Below are positions 22,672-32,822 of a DNA stretch of 64,000 nucleotides, one piece after another; positions within the stretch are counted from its first letter, which is position 1; each line of letters starts with the position of its first letter. The position numbers and the translations under genes were made by a program. Origin of the DNA: Diplolepis rosae. Taxonomy: Eukaryota; Arthropoda; Insecta; Hymenoptera; Diplolepididae. The notes under the pieces were generated by a model. That model saw only the letters and a list, made by a program, of their open reading frames with translations. It did no database searches and was not told the DNA's origin. The stretch spans positions 10,372,001 to 10,436,000 of the forward strand of contig JAPYXD010000604.1 in NCBI GenBank assembly GCA_030998225.1. Reading direction: 5' to 3'.

Positions 22672-24375
22672 GGGTAGTTCCATATCAGATTTACAACTAA
22701 AATTTTAATATCAACAACATTTTTTTCTAGCATTCACTAGAACAAAATAATTGACACGTATTTTTTATTTAGAAAAAAAATTGTTTTTCATGATAGGACT
22801 TTTTGAAATTTTGAAAGAATGAACAAGGATACGTTGACATTCAAAGTGAACGAATCCTAGCGCTGCGTATCCCTAGTAGTAGTAGGAACACAGTAGGAAC
22901 GGGAGGGGATACGCAGCGCTAGGATTCGTTGAAATTCAAAGTGAACGAATCCTAGCGCTGCGTATCCCTAGTAGTAGTAAGAACATAGTAGGAACGGGAT
23001 TCGTTCACTTTGAATTTCAACGAATCCTAGCGCTGCGTATCCCCTCCCGTTCCTACTATGTTCCTACTAGTAAGGAACAAAATAAAAAGAATCATGATAA
23101 TTGAGGGTCTGATGCAATAATAGCAGAGACGTGCGGCTAGTAGGAACGGGAGGGGATACGCAGCGCTAGAATTTGTTCACTTTGAATTCCAACGAATCCT
23201 AGCGCTGCGTATCCCCTCCCGTTCCTACTATGTTCCTACTAGTAAGGAACAAAATAAAAAGAATCATGATAATTGAGGGTCTGATGCAATAATAGCAGAG
23301 ACGCGCGGCCTAGTAGGAACGGGAGGGGATACGCAGCGCTAGAATTCGTTCACTTTGAATTCCAACGAATCCTAGCGCTGCGTATCCCCTCCCATTCTTA
23401 CTAGGCCGTGCGCTTCTGCTGTTTTATAAATAATTGCAAAGGCATAGTCAGCGCTCTATATAAATTTGAATATTTGCAGCTTAAATAACAAGAACGATTT
23501 TTGGTTCATATTTTTTTGAAAAGTTCGTACGATTAACATAGCCTTCTATTGTCAAGAATTTTTTTTCAACGTCGAATAGTTTTTGACTAACCAATGATTA
23601 AAAATTGAGGGGTCAGATGCAATAACAGCAGAGGCACGAGGCCAAGTATGGACGGAAGAGGATACGTAGCGCTAGGATTCGTTCACTTTGAATTTCAACG
23701 AATCCTAGCGTTGCGCATCCCCTCCCGTTCCTACTAGTAAGGAACAAAATAAAAAAGAATCATGATAATTGAGGGTCCGATGCAATAATAGCAGAGACGC
23801 GCGGCCTAGTAGGAACGGGAGGGGATACGCAGCGCTAGGATTCGTTGAAATTCAAAGTGAACGAATCCCGTTCCTACTATGTTCTTACTAGTATGGAACA
23901 ATAATGAAGAAGAATCATGACAATTGAGGGGTCCGATGCAATAACGGGAGGGGATACGCAGCGCTAGGATTCGTTCACTTTGAATTTCAACGAATCCTAG
24001 CGTTGCGCATCCCCTCCCGTTCCTACTAGTAAGGAACAAAATAAAAAAGAAACATGACAATTGAAGGTCCAATGCAATAATAGCAGACGCGCGGCCTAGT
24101 AGGAACGGGAGGGAATACGCAGCGCTAGGATTCGTTTACTTTGAATTTCAACGAATCCTAGCGCTGCATATCCCCTCCCGTTCCTACTAGGCTGCGCGCC
24201 TCTGCTGTTATTGCATCGGATCCCACAATTGTTCGTTTTTTCAAAAATCATATCTTGTAAAAAAAAAAATTTTTTTCGAAATGAAAAAATACGTGTTGAT
24301 TATTTTGCTCTAAAAAATGCTAGAAAAAAATTTCGTCGATATTAAAAATTCTGTTGCAAATTTGATATGGGATGA
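22672..24375. mobile_element. Foldback element enclosing the palindrome array
   Basis: The outer arms (about 22672-22812 and 24228-24375) are reverse complements: GTTCCATATCAGATT against TTTGATATGGGATG, TTTTTTTCTAGCATT against AATGCTAGAAAAAAAT, and AAAATAATTGACACGTATTT against AAATACGTGTTGATTATTTT. Everything between them is the palindrome array described separately, plus about 180 bp of unrelated AT-rich DNA at 23410-23600. The terminus resembles that of the palindrome at about 10697. Confidence 0.7.
22846..24230. repeat. Array of palindromic units with GCAGCGCTAGGATTCGTT arms
   Basis: About eight units. Each has an arm ending GGGGATACGCAGCGCTAGG then ATTCGTT, a 13-bp core, and the reverse-complement arm. 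Cores are GAAATTCAAAGTG at 22931 and 23847, and the reverse CACTTTGAATTTC (or a close variant) at 23006, 23178, 23351, 23684, 23976 and 24137. The most complete unit (about 24060-24230) extends outward through CCTAGTAGGAACGGGAGG and GATGCAATAATAGCAG on both sides. Linkers read GGAACAAAATAAAAAAG then AATCATGACAATTG, which also occurs inside GGGATCCGCC-family elements (about 20648-20690, 9022-9055). Another copy sits in a mariner at 30359-30480. No protein is coded; the reverse frame at 23806-24072 is repeat-derived. Confidence 0.9.
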
Positions 24376-26036
24376 AACATTGGAATGTGTAATCACTCAT
24401 TTCAATTACTCAACATTTTTAATTTAGACCTAATTAGTTATTTTTAGTTCATTAAGAGCTGACTTCACTTTTTCGAGCATTTAAAACTGTGAAAATTATA
24501 GATCCCTAGTCATATAATTTGAATGATGTTAGCAGTTTGATCAAATGAAAAACTTGATCAATTATAAATTTTGTAAATTTTGTGACAATCATAAGACTTG
24601 GAAAATGAGAAATTTGAAAACCGAGAAAATTTTACCGTGGAAAATTAGGGGATTTGGAATACAAAATTTTAAATATAAGAATGTTTTAAGGAACTGAAAT
24701 TTCGTTCACATGTTGGAAAATTGAACCAAGCCAGAAAACTAGGATTGGATAATGTAAATTTACAAGATGTTAATAGAGAAATTATTAATAAAAACATGAA
24801 TTTTGATAATTTTTCAAATTCGAAAGATTTTCCATTAGAACATTTTTAAACACAGAAATTGTTTCTTTAAAAACTTTGATTTTCGACTAAACTGTTATCT
24901 TATCGCTAAACACCAAATTATCTATTGAAATTTTATTATTTAAAAAAATAGTGTTTGTCTTCTTAGCAATATCATCAATAATACAATTTCAATTCTTGGA
25001 TCTATAACTAAATATTTTTCCCAAGATCTGTTCTCCTGCAAGATCTTAATTAATTAGTAATTGAATCATTATGTTCATTAAAATTTTTTAAAAATACTCA
25101 AATTGTCAAGAAAATTCTCAAGTGGTCGCAATATTTGCATCAGTGAAAGCGCTGGAAAAAATATTTCTATACACAATTTCTATTCGATTTGCATCTTAAT
25201 CTTATATTGTTTTGCCGAAAAACTTAATTTACTTCGTTCACCTCAATTTTCTGATGCGATAATGATAAGAGTTGGAAATAATACGTTAAATATCCCCAAG
25301 AAAGTGCATAAAAAAGTCTGGTCGCGTGCTAAGTCAAGATTTAGGGGCGTTTGATCTCGAAACGGATCACCCTCGTATCTACTGTATGTAAACCGGGTGA
25401 AAAAATCGCTAAAAAAAACTTCGCCTTAAAAATTACATGCCTTCATGGAAGCATAAAGCTTTCATTATAAGATTATTAACATTTTTTTATATTTCCAACA
25501 TATTTTGAAATTCAAAATAATCTTTCCTCATTTTTTGCCTTTAAAAAGGAATTTTGTTGACCTAAATTGGGAAGTAAAATGCATTTTATATGACATTTTT
25601 ATTGAATGTAGCCCGAAATTTTCTACTTGAATGCACGAAACTTTTCAATTCTTCCAAGTTCTAACAATGGATGAACCTTGGTTGAAAGAATATTTGATAT
25701 CTTTTAAAAAATTGCATAAAAGTTGAAAAACTGTTTTAATTTCCAATTAATATTTCAAAAAAGAGTATAATTTTGTACTCTTAGGATATTTCATGTAGAC
25801 ATAGATTCAAAAGGAATGATAAATTAATCGTTTTTGCTACGATTGTAAAATGCATATTGCTTTTTAGTGAATAATATATAATAATACAGAAGATACTAGG
25901 GAATGTATAATATAATAAAATGCTAGGAAAGTCTTGACCCGACCTCTTTGTTAGAATTTATGCTTGCTGTAGCGTTTCTTGGTCTTGAAAGCATAAAAAA
26001 CCTTTCATCTCTTTTTTCTTCAGTAACAGATTATGC
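24376..26036. other. Intronic sequence
   Basis: Long AT-rich stretch without repeats matched in this window. The 83-codon frame at 25103-25354 has no domain-like pattern and no splice context I trust. Confidence 0.45.
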
Positions 26037-26836
26037 TCAAGGAAGATCAACCCAGTGACATAACCTCAAACTGAATAATGTTTTTCAGAAACCAGAGAAA
26101 ATGGAATAAAAATTTATTTAGATGCGATTTGGAAAAAGTAATAATACATTTCTTAGAACAAATTAGTTTGGGTCAACATTATTTGTTTACGAATAGCTAT
26201 TTGACATTTTAGATTTTTTCTTAAGGCTATGGATCAGTGTCCGATTTCTACCTTATCGACACATTTCTGCCTGTAAACTTATCTCAATGCAAAATAAAAT
26301 ACCAAATTCAAAAATTGTAAAACTCAAGAAAAAATGAGTTTACAGACAAAAAACTACCAGTAAGATAGGAATTCATGGCCTTAACCTTATAAATGATTTT
26401 AACTTTTATTAGATCTCACAATTAATAAAAAATAGCTCATTTTGTTCATTAGGACATTTTCTATAATTTTTCTCGTTAAACTATTTTTTTAAATTGTTTC
26501 TATAAACTAAACAATACAAAATTTGCTTATTCAAGAAAGCATAAAACAAGTATTTAAAAAAAATTTAACGATTCAAATTGTAGAGAATTTCCTAACGAAA
26601 TAATTTCTTGACTATTCAGATTGAATAGAAAAAACGATTGGTGAAAGGGAGTTTAGAAAAATTAATTGCCAAATAAAGTTTAATAAACAAATTATTTTGG
26701 CCCAGTCTGATATTTTCTAAGAAATGTATGATTGCTTCCTCCAAAGTGCATTGGAATCAATTGCCGTTCAACTTTCTCTGGCTTCTAAAAAGTATTATTC
26801 AGTTTGAGGTTATGTCAATGGATCGATTATCCTTAA
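26037..26836. mobile_element. GGAAGATCRACC-family TTAA element
   Basis: The left arm CAAGGAAGATCAACCCAGTG then ACATAACCTCAAACTGAATA pairs with the right arm TATTCAGTTTGAGGTTATGT then CAATGGATCGATTATCCTTAA. CAGAAACCAGAGAAAATGG and CTTTCTCTGGCTTCT extend the arms to about 140 bp. A small MITE is nested at 26221. No open frame. Confidence 0.75.
26221..26384. mobile_element. Small GGCCATGG-type MITE, nested
   Basis: TTAAGGCTATGGATCAGTG at the left and GGAATTCATGGCCTTAA at the right, TTAA both sides, 164 bp. Inner arms TTTCTACCTTATCGACAC and AGTAAGATAGGAATTC pair. Confidence 0.7.
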
Positions 26837-27153
26837 GGTTATATAATACTTGCGGAAAGTAGTAAACTCATGTCAACAACTTGGTTCAGTTTCGACATGT
26901 ATGTGTCAAAAATACATAACATTTTGTTTTGTGATTTTGAAATTGTGATAATTAAATAAAATTTCCCGATAGATTTTCCTGAAATTGATCTTTTTTCGAT
27001 TTATTAAACCAAAAGTGGTCTATTGACATCCGTTTTTATCAACTCTTCCATTTCTCAAATTTTTAAAACAAAATTTCGTGTATTTTGACAAAACCATGTA
27101 GAAATCTAAGATCAATAAAGTTTGCTAATTTTCCAAGCATTACATACCCTTAA
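26833..27153. mobile_element. GGCATACGATACTT-family TTAA MITE, copy 1
   Basis: TTAA at 26833-26836 (shared with the preceding element) and 27150-27153. The arms include GACATGTATGTGTCAAAAATA and TGACAAAACCATGTAGAAA. Same layout as 28048-28416 and 47788-48102. Confidence 0.75.
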
Positions 27154-28047
27154 AATCTGCTTGGATAATTTTCCGCATTTCCAGAATGCATTTTCACAAA
27201 AAATCATATTGCAGATGATGTTGCGCAAATAGAATTTATTATAAGACCTTATGTTACATTCAAATCACCCCATTAATGTATTATATACACACCGACAAGT
27301 CAATATTTGTCATAGTTAAACGGATTTTACGGATCATGATACAAAAAGAGTTCGTTAATCAGCGAATAAAAGAAATTATATCTATATTACGCTCATACTT
27401 CTATTTTGTAACATGGACACTATCGTTAGCAAATAACATTCTAATAGCTCGTAAATCTCTATGTTCACCGACAATGTCTAATAGCATGTTACGAATTTTG
27501 AAACATAAATTGAAAATATGGAAATGTGTAAAATTTTAATAAAAGGTTTAAATTCATCTTAAAAGTAAATCATCTTCCTACATACATTTTTCTTTAAAGT
27601 TGAACATGGAAAATCCGAGTCAAACAAAGGATGCAATCAATCATAATGTAAAGTCTATTTTTGGGGAGAGTAGCTAAAATGTCTCGAGGCAAAAGAATTT
27701 TCATACGAATCGTTGATTTTATCTTATACAGTTATTCAGAGCATTCATGATTTCTTCCTTGTACTAATAATCAGGTTTCTTTCATTTTGATTTTCAATTT
27801 TGAATGCACATTCATGCAGCATAAATTGTTTACCAAATGTACAATAACTTAAAAAATATATAATTCTATCTATTATTATTCTATCATATTATTTTATTAT
27901 TAATGATATCCTTTCAAAGAAAAAAGGTAATTTTACATAAAAAAGTTTAGAATTTACGGAAATTATTTATTTAAAAACTTTAAATTCTTGACTAAAAGTT
28001 TTCTGTATTGCTAAACAATAATTTTTTCAAAAATTATAGGATTTTCG
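27154..28047. other. Intronic sequence
   Basis: The 87-codon frame at 27276-27539 is not recognisable. No repeats found. Confidence 0.45.
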
Positions 28048-28416
28048 TTAAAGGCATGTGACTCTTAGGAAATTATCCAATTTTATTGATTTTAGATTTC
28101 TACATGTTTGTGTCTAAAAAGTACATAAAATTTTCTGTTTAGAATTTCATGAATGTTAGAGAAGATAGAAATGAACGTAGATAGACTACTTTTAGTTTCA
28201 AAACTGAAAAAAAGTTCAATTTTAGCAAAATATAGCGAAAATTTATTTTGTATTGTCAAAACCAAAAGTAGTCTATTTACGTCCGTTTTTATCTTCTCTA
28301 CCATTTCCCAAATTCTGAATAGAAAATTTTATGTACTTTTTAGACACAAACATGTAGAAACTAGACCAAATTGTTTACATAAACTTGATACTTTTCTCAA
28401 GTATTTATGCCTTTAA
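28048..28416. mobile_element. GGCATACGATACTT-family TTAA MITE, copy 2
   Basis: TTAA at 28048-28051 and 28413-28416. The arms run through TTCTACATGTTTGTGTCTAA, GTACATAAAATTTTCTG and AGACTACTTTTAGTTT on the left and their complements on the right. The mirrored open frames on the two strands (28092-28304, 28153-28416) result from this palindrome. Confidence 0.85.
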
Positions 28417-28654
28417 TGATAGCTTATTTTTGCAAGAAGAAAATTCTCCAGAAGCAAACAACGTCCAATTTTTTGAAATCAATTTTAATGCTTAAAATGG
28501 TGAAATATTATTTTCTTGAAATAAAAAATTCAAGCAAATAACACATAACTCAATAAGTTTCCAGTCTAACTAAGAAAAACACAGTTTGTTCGAGAAATTC
28601 GATTTTAGCCATCAACAAAGTTACCTTCAAGCGTAATACAGGCTTTTCCAATTA

Positions 28655-28929
28655 CTCTCTAAATATGAATCAGTCAAAATCTACTGATTATCAGTGAAAT
28701 TTGACTGATTCAAATAGCTTGAAAGAGGTTACTGCGAATCAGCCAAATTTCACTGATTACTTCAGTGAAAAGTACCTGATTTAACAGTGGAAAATACTGT
28801 TTTCACTAATTAAACAGTTAAAATAAACTGGTTTAACAGCGAAAAATATTGTTTCCATTGATGATTCAGTGAAAAGGCAAATCACTGATTCAATCAGTGA
28901 AAATTTGACTGATTCAGATTTAGAGAGTG
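28655..28929. mobile_element. AATCAGT-saturated MITE, copy 5, nested
   Basis: CTCTCTAAATATGAATCAG to GATTTAGAGAG, 275 bp, TA at the left and TG at the right. It lies inside the 1.5-kb transposon just within its TIR, so it is the third layer of nesting. Confidence 0.85.
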
Positions 28930-29018
28930 GAGGTTACATTTTGATTTATAAGAAAAACGCGTGTTTTTTGTGCAAAATCATTTGATTTTTATTTCGTTCA
29001 ATAGCGGTAGGTTTGCCA

Positions 29019-30047
29019 TTAATAATGAAAAATAATATTAATCATATGGCCTCCACGGCTAGGTTTGTAAGACCATGCTCTTTTGATGAAATTTTCCATT
29101 ACATTTTCGCACATTTGGGGCTCTATTTCGTCGATAACGGGAAGAATCTTCTCATTAAGTTCTTGAATTGACCGAGTAGTATCAGCATAAACCTTATCTT
29201 TCATGTAACCCCAAAGAAAAAAGTCTAGAGGTGTTAAATCGCATGATCTCGACGGCCAATTGTAATCGCCGTTTAGAGAAATCACTCGGCCTGGAAGCTT
29301 TTCACGCATAAGACCGATGGTTTCGCTACTTGTGTCACACGTAGCGCCGTCTTGTTGCAAATAAACATCGTCTACATCCATATCTTCCAATTTTCAAAAA
29401 AATAAGGCCCAATGATCCCTCCTTCCCAAAAACTGCACTGAACAGTTACACGTTGCGGATAGAGAGGCTTTTCAATAATCATTTTTGAGTTTTCCGAGTT
29501 CCGAATGCGACAATTCTGCATATTAACGTAGCCTCCAAGGTGAAAACGAGCTTCATCGCTCGTAACAGTTTTACTGTGAAAGTCAGGTTTATTTTCATGC
29601 ATTTCCAACATTTAACTGGCAAAAACACGACGGTATTGATGGTCGGCAGGTTTGAGTTCTTGTGCTAAGTAAACTTTATAAGCCTTAAGACACAAGTCTT
29701 TATGCAAAATCCGGTGTAGAGTCGTTTGCGAAATGCCTAATTCCAAAGAATGGCGTGGAATGGACAAACCTGGGTTTTCCTTCACACTATCAACTATCGA
29801 AGCAATATTCGCTGGTGTTCTTGCACGACGAGCACGAGTTCGATTCTTCATCATCACTAACTTGTCCCAACAGTTCGAATTTTTGCAACAATTTAACAAT
29901 AGCTGGCCGAGAAGGTGCTTCACGACGTTCCAGAAAACTTTTAACTTTAAGAACTGTTTTAGCATAATTTTCACCATTTTTGTTTTGGATTTTAACAATT
30001 TCAATGCGTTGTTGGAGCGTGTATTGTTCCATTTTTGTTAATGGCAT
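29019..30047 (-). pseudogene. Tc1/mariner-superfamily transposase, frameshifted
   Basis: Minus-strand pieces in successive frames cover most of one transposase of the DDE_3 (IS630/Tc1/mariner) type common in insect genomes. 30047-29790 and 30004-29612 hold the DNA-binding part, with a basic RTRARRARTPANIASI segment and an HTH-like SLELGISQTTLHRILHKD. 29611-29372 has TSDEARFHLGGYVN, carrying the first catalytic Asp. 29390-29019 has YLQQDGATCDTS (second Asp) and DLTPLDFFLWGY (third acidic position), ending MINIIFHY. About 30 residues are missing between FFEN and LEDMDVDD, with a frame change. The frameshifts and deletion make it non-functional. The plus-strand frames over the same region are shadows. 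Confidence 0.85.
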
Positions 30048-30148
30048 AGCTTTTAGTTGTCATCTGTCAAAAAATGACATCTCTTATTATGACAGCTGCC
30101 AAAATAGCGGGCTATTCAATATGAAATCTCTAATTGGAAAACCCTGTA

Positions 30149-30355
30149 CATTCATTCCAACGCTTTTCTAACTCTTCAATGGCTTTTTTGTAGAATGACT
30201 CGTCTTTGCTCACAAAATAGGCCTCAGTTTCGGCAATCACTTCTTCATTGGAGCTAAATTTCTTTCCCTGGGGCATTTTTTAGGTCAGCAAAGAGTCTTC
30301 TAGTCGCTGGGGGCAGATCTGAAGAATATAGTGGTTGAGGAAGCAATTCGAAGCT
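30149..30355 (-). pseudogene. Irritans mariner transposase, C-terminal part
   Basis: The minus-strand reading includes a degraded ELLPxPxYSxDL segment, RLFADLK, then KKFSSNEEVIAETEAYF, ending WNECI. This is the C-terminal third of a Himar-like transposase, including the region of the last catalytic Asp, which is damaged here. It is cut on the left by the 1.5-kb transposon at a TA and on the right by the palindrome insertion. Confidence 0.8.
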
Positions 30356-30358
30356 TAA

Positions 30359-30480
30359 TTGAGGGGTCCGATGCAATAACAGGAGATGCGCGTAGCCTAG
30401 TAGGAATGGGAGGGGATACGCAGCGCTAGGATTCGTTGAAATTCAAAGTGAACGAATCCTAGCGCTGCGTATCCCCTCCC
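30359..30480. repeat. Dispersed copy of the GCAGCGCTAGG palindrome
   Basis: Begins GAGGGGTCCGATGCAATAAC, continues GCCTAGTAGGAATGGGAGG and both arms with a GAAATTCAAAGTG core at 30438-30450, and stops at CCCCTCCC. It joins directly to a mariner fragment cut mid-codon. This shows the array unit of 22.8-24.2 kb also occurs singly elsewhere, with the outer right flank missing. Confidence 0.85.
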
Positions 30481-30777
30481 TTCAGCGTCTTCGAAAGTTT
30501 TTGGCCTTCCTTCACGCGGTCGGTCGACAACATCGAAATCACCGTCTTTGAAGCGACGGAACCAATCACGGCACGTTGTTTTACATAGGGCAGCATCTCC
30601 GTAAACTTTTTGGAGCTCTCGATGCGCTTCAACCGTCGTTTTCTTCGGATGAAAGAAGAAAATCAACACTTCACGCAAATGACGATTATTTGGCACAAAA
30701 TCAGACATTTTCACGCAACCAAAAGTATATGACGCCAAAAAAAAATCACTAATGTGTCAAAACGGTTTGTTTACCAT
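30481..30777 (-). pseudogene. Second mariner, transposase N-terminal fragment
   Basis: Minus-strand reading from an ATG at about 30710: MSDFVPNNRHLREVLIFFFH, then a helix-turn-helix region (TTVEAHRELQKVYGD, CRDWFRRFKDGDFDV), then GRPKTFEDAE, where it stops at the palindrome. This is the first 75-80 residues of a mariner transposase different from the surrounding irritans element. About 65 bp of its 5' leader lies at 30711-30777. The remainder of this copy is absent. Confidence 0.85.
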
Positions 30778-31320
30778 ATGTCTAAGCTTGGTTCATGACG
30801 TTCTGGATATGTCAGAATCGACCAGTACTTACTGCTGGAGCCATCTATTCACGAACAGCGTGAACTTTGTTGCGCACCTAATACCTCGCTTGAAGAGCTC
30901 CAAACAGCGCTTTGAATCATTGATGTGTTGTTGTTTTTGGTCGGGTGTGAGCAAACGCGGCACCCACTTCGAAATCAACTTACGCATCCTCAAAGATTCG
31001 TTCAAAATTGTAAACACACTACCTTCTGATATCTTTAAGGTGTCAGCTATCTCACGCAACTTTAATTTACAATCGCCCAAAACTATTTTGTGGGCTTTTG
31101 TTATGTTTTTCGGAACAATTGCTGATTTTGGGCGACCGGAGCGTTCAGCGTCATCGGCGTTTGTACGACCGCGTTTAAATTCGGCATATCAGTCGATGAT
31201 TGTTGATTTCCCTGGTGCAGAGTCCCCATAAAACTTATCAAGCCACTGCTTTGCTTCAACAGTATTTTTTCCCATTAAAAAGCAATGTTTTATTAACACT
31301 TGAAACTTCTTTTTATCCAT
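30778..31320 (-). pseudogene. Irritans mariner transposase, N-terminal half
   Basis: The minus-strand reading from ATG near 31320 starts MDKKKFQVLIKHCFLMGKN. It continues with TVEAKQWLDKFYGDSAPG, a premature stop where a conserved Trp should be (STIID-stop-YAEFKRG), and the second HTH KLKLREIADTLKISEG. It then reads KWVPRLLTPDQKQQHINDS and, after a frameshift, a scrambled region where the first catalytic motif should lie. A HEPS-like codon run is still visible near 30780, where the second mariner interrupts it. Clearly dead. Confidence 0.85.
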
Positions 31321-31385
31321 TGTTTTGAAAATGACAAAAGTTGTTTCACCAAAACCTCTATAACTTCTGAACTAAATGCCAGATT

Positions 31386-32577
31386 CACGGAGAAACTCTT
31401 CGTTGCAAAATTTAGTATTATCATATTTATTTTTACTAAAAGTCAATAGGAAACGAGGATATAACGTCACTTTTTTAGAAATTACTATTTTGAATATTGA
31501 ACTATGGAGTTACTAATAATATTGGAGAAAATGGTGATATAATTGTACTTATGCCTAAAAACAAAAGCAAATTTTATTACTTGAAATAGTAAAATCGTAA
31601 TCGACACATCGAACGAATTATATTGAAGTAAACCCAATAAATGTTTCATTAATTGCTAAAAAAGAATGTTAAGTTTACAAAAGACAATAGTAAAGTCACA
31701 TCTTCTGTCTAACCGAATTACCATAGTCTTTTGGAGATAGTGAAACCATATTTATAACTTTTCCTATCGAAAATAGAAAATAATTGCACCTTCATGATAT
31801 AAAAAAATTTTACCATAGTTCTTATTAGATTTTGTGAGCTACATAGAGAGAGTATTTATAAACATAGTTACATATTTACATACACATACACGTATATATG
31901 TATATATCAATATAAATAATAAACATACCATTGCACGCTCAAATACTAATTCAACGCAACTTAACCTAACTACACAACGCACACATTCATAAACGCATCG
32001 CAGTGATACGTCAATTACAATGTAGCAACTTCATTATATACTGAACTGTGGAAACTTTTACGATTTGTGAGGAAAAGCTCGGTAGTCCCTCTGCTAGAAA
32101 AAATCGTAAGTTAGAAAGGCGCCATATTCAAATATAAAAAAATATATTACTATGTCGGTTAATATTTCCAATGGGAATTTTCACAACGTACTATTCCAAT
32201 ATATGATGTATTCGATTGCAAAATATTCAAATCTTTCTCTCTTCATTGTTCATTACTATTGACAATGGTAATTTCTCTAAACTATTTTGCAATTCATATT
32301 ATTCAAAAGACCAATTCTTGCATAGATAGTTTTACTTTTTATTTATATAGGTATCACTTATTTCTAGTTTCAATTTGCCATCAAAGATATTAATCTTTGC
32401 AACTCTCAATGGTAATTTATAAAGTTGCACTATATTTACAATTGGTTCAGAAAATGTATTTCCTCCTACCGCTATGGTAAATAAAACTAGTTTTGTTACT
32501 ATATCCTCGCTTCCTATTGAATTTTAGTAAAAATAAATATAATAATACTAGATTTTACAATGAAAAGTTTCTCGGTG
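31386..32577. mobile_element. TIR element in mariner leader, CACGGAGAAACTC ends
   Basis: Left end CACGGAGAAACTCTTCGTTG and right end reverse of CACCGAGAAACTTTTCATTG. Pairing continues about 80 bp through TATTTTTACTAAAA(G/T)TCAATAGGAA and CGAGGATATA. 1,192 bp, no open frame. It lies between the mariner ATG and the mariner's outer TIR. I cannot identify a clean target duplication. Confidence 0.75.
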
Positions 32578-32693
32578 TTGTCATGAAACTTTGACAATTA
32601 ACGTTTGAAGGTTGGTACTATCCAAAAATCATATGAATTTGACAACAGTGGTGCCATCTATAAGTCAGACCGGAAACTTATTGAGTGATGTGT

Positions 32694-32822
32694 TAACTAT
32701 ATATGGAATGAATTGTATTATACTCGAAAATTGGACACTGGCAAGCTGAGAACAATTTTTTTCCCGATAAAACAAATTCCTATTTATTGAAATTTCATGG
32801 TTCCTGAATAATTGATGTTTAG
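32694..32822. other. Short spacer
   Basis: Sequence between the mariner and the next MITE; nothing recognised. Confidence 0.4.

Larger units (their letters stand above)
28639..30146 (-). mobile_element. Tc1/mariner-superfamily transposon, 1.5 kb, nested
   Basis: The TIRs CAGGCTTTTCCAATTA and TAATTGGAAAACCCTG differ by one base in 16. TA flanks both ends (28637-28638, 30147-30148). It has inserted in the C-terminal codons of the irritans mariner: the host reading ...WNECI resumes across it as TLEGNF. It carries a degraded transposase on the minus strand and, near its left end, a later AATCAGT MITE (28655-28929). Confidence 0.9.
28541..32693 (-). mobile_element. Irritans-type mariner broken by nested insertions
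   Basis: The outer TIRs are ACACATAACTCAATAAGTTT at the left and AAACTTATTGAGTGATGTGT at the right. The inner part CCGGTCTGAC is the typical irritans-subfamily (Himar-like) end. TA flanks both sides (28539-28540, 32694-32695). The transposase reads on the minus strand from an ATG near 31320. The N-terminal part survives at about 30778-31320, the C-terminal part at about 30149-30355, and the last residues (TLEGNFVDG, stop) at about 28610-28637. The intervening blocks are other elements: 28639-30146, about 30356-30777 and 31386-32577. The catalytic middle is missing, so it is inactive. Confidence 0.85.

Noticed and set aside
23806..24072. 88-codon minus-strand open frame with ALGF..RILALRIPSR repeats
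   Set aside because: It is the translation of the palindromic repeat arms and follows repeat symmetry, not protein structure.
22846..24230. Looked at first like a CRISPR array (regular palindromic repeats)
   Set aside because: The sequence is eukaryotic, linkers are themselves repeated rather than unique spacers, repeats are about 100-160 bp, and no cas genes are present.
25103..25354. 83-codon plus-strand open frame
   Set aside because: No domain-like pattern, no supported start or splice sites, and composition like surrounding intron.
28092..28416. Similar proteins on opposite strands
   Set aside because: Both are the two arms of the palindromic MITE at 28048-28416.
29733..30171. Plus-strand open frames of 63-102 codons
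   Set aside because: Antisense shadows of the minus-strand transposase.
30752..31231. 159-codon plus-strand open frame, one of the longest in the window
   Set aside because: It is antisense to the irritans mariner transposase, whose minus-strand reading has clear HTH motifs.
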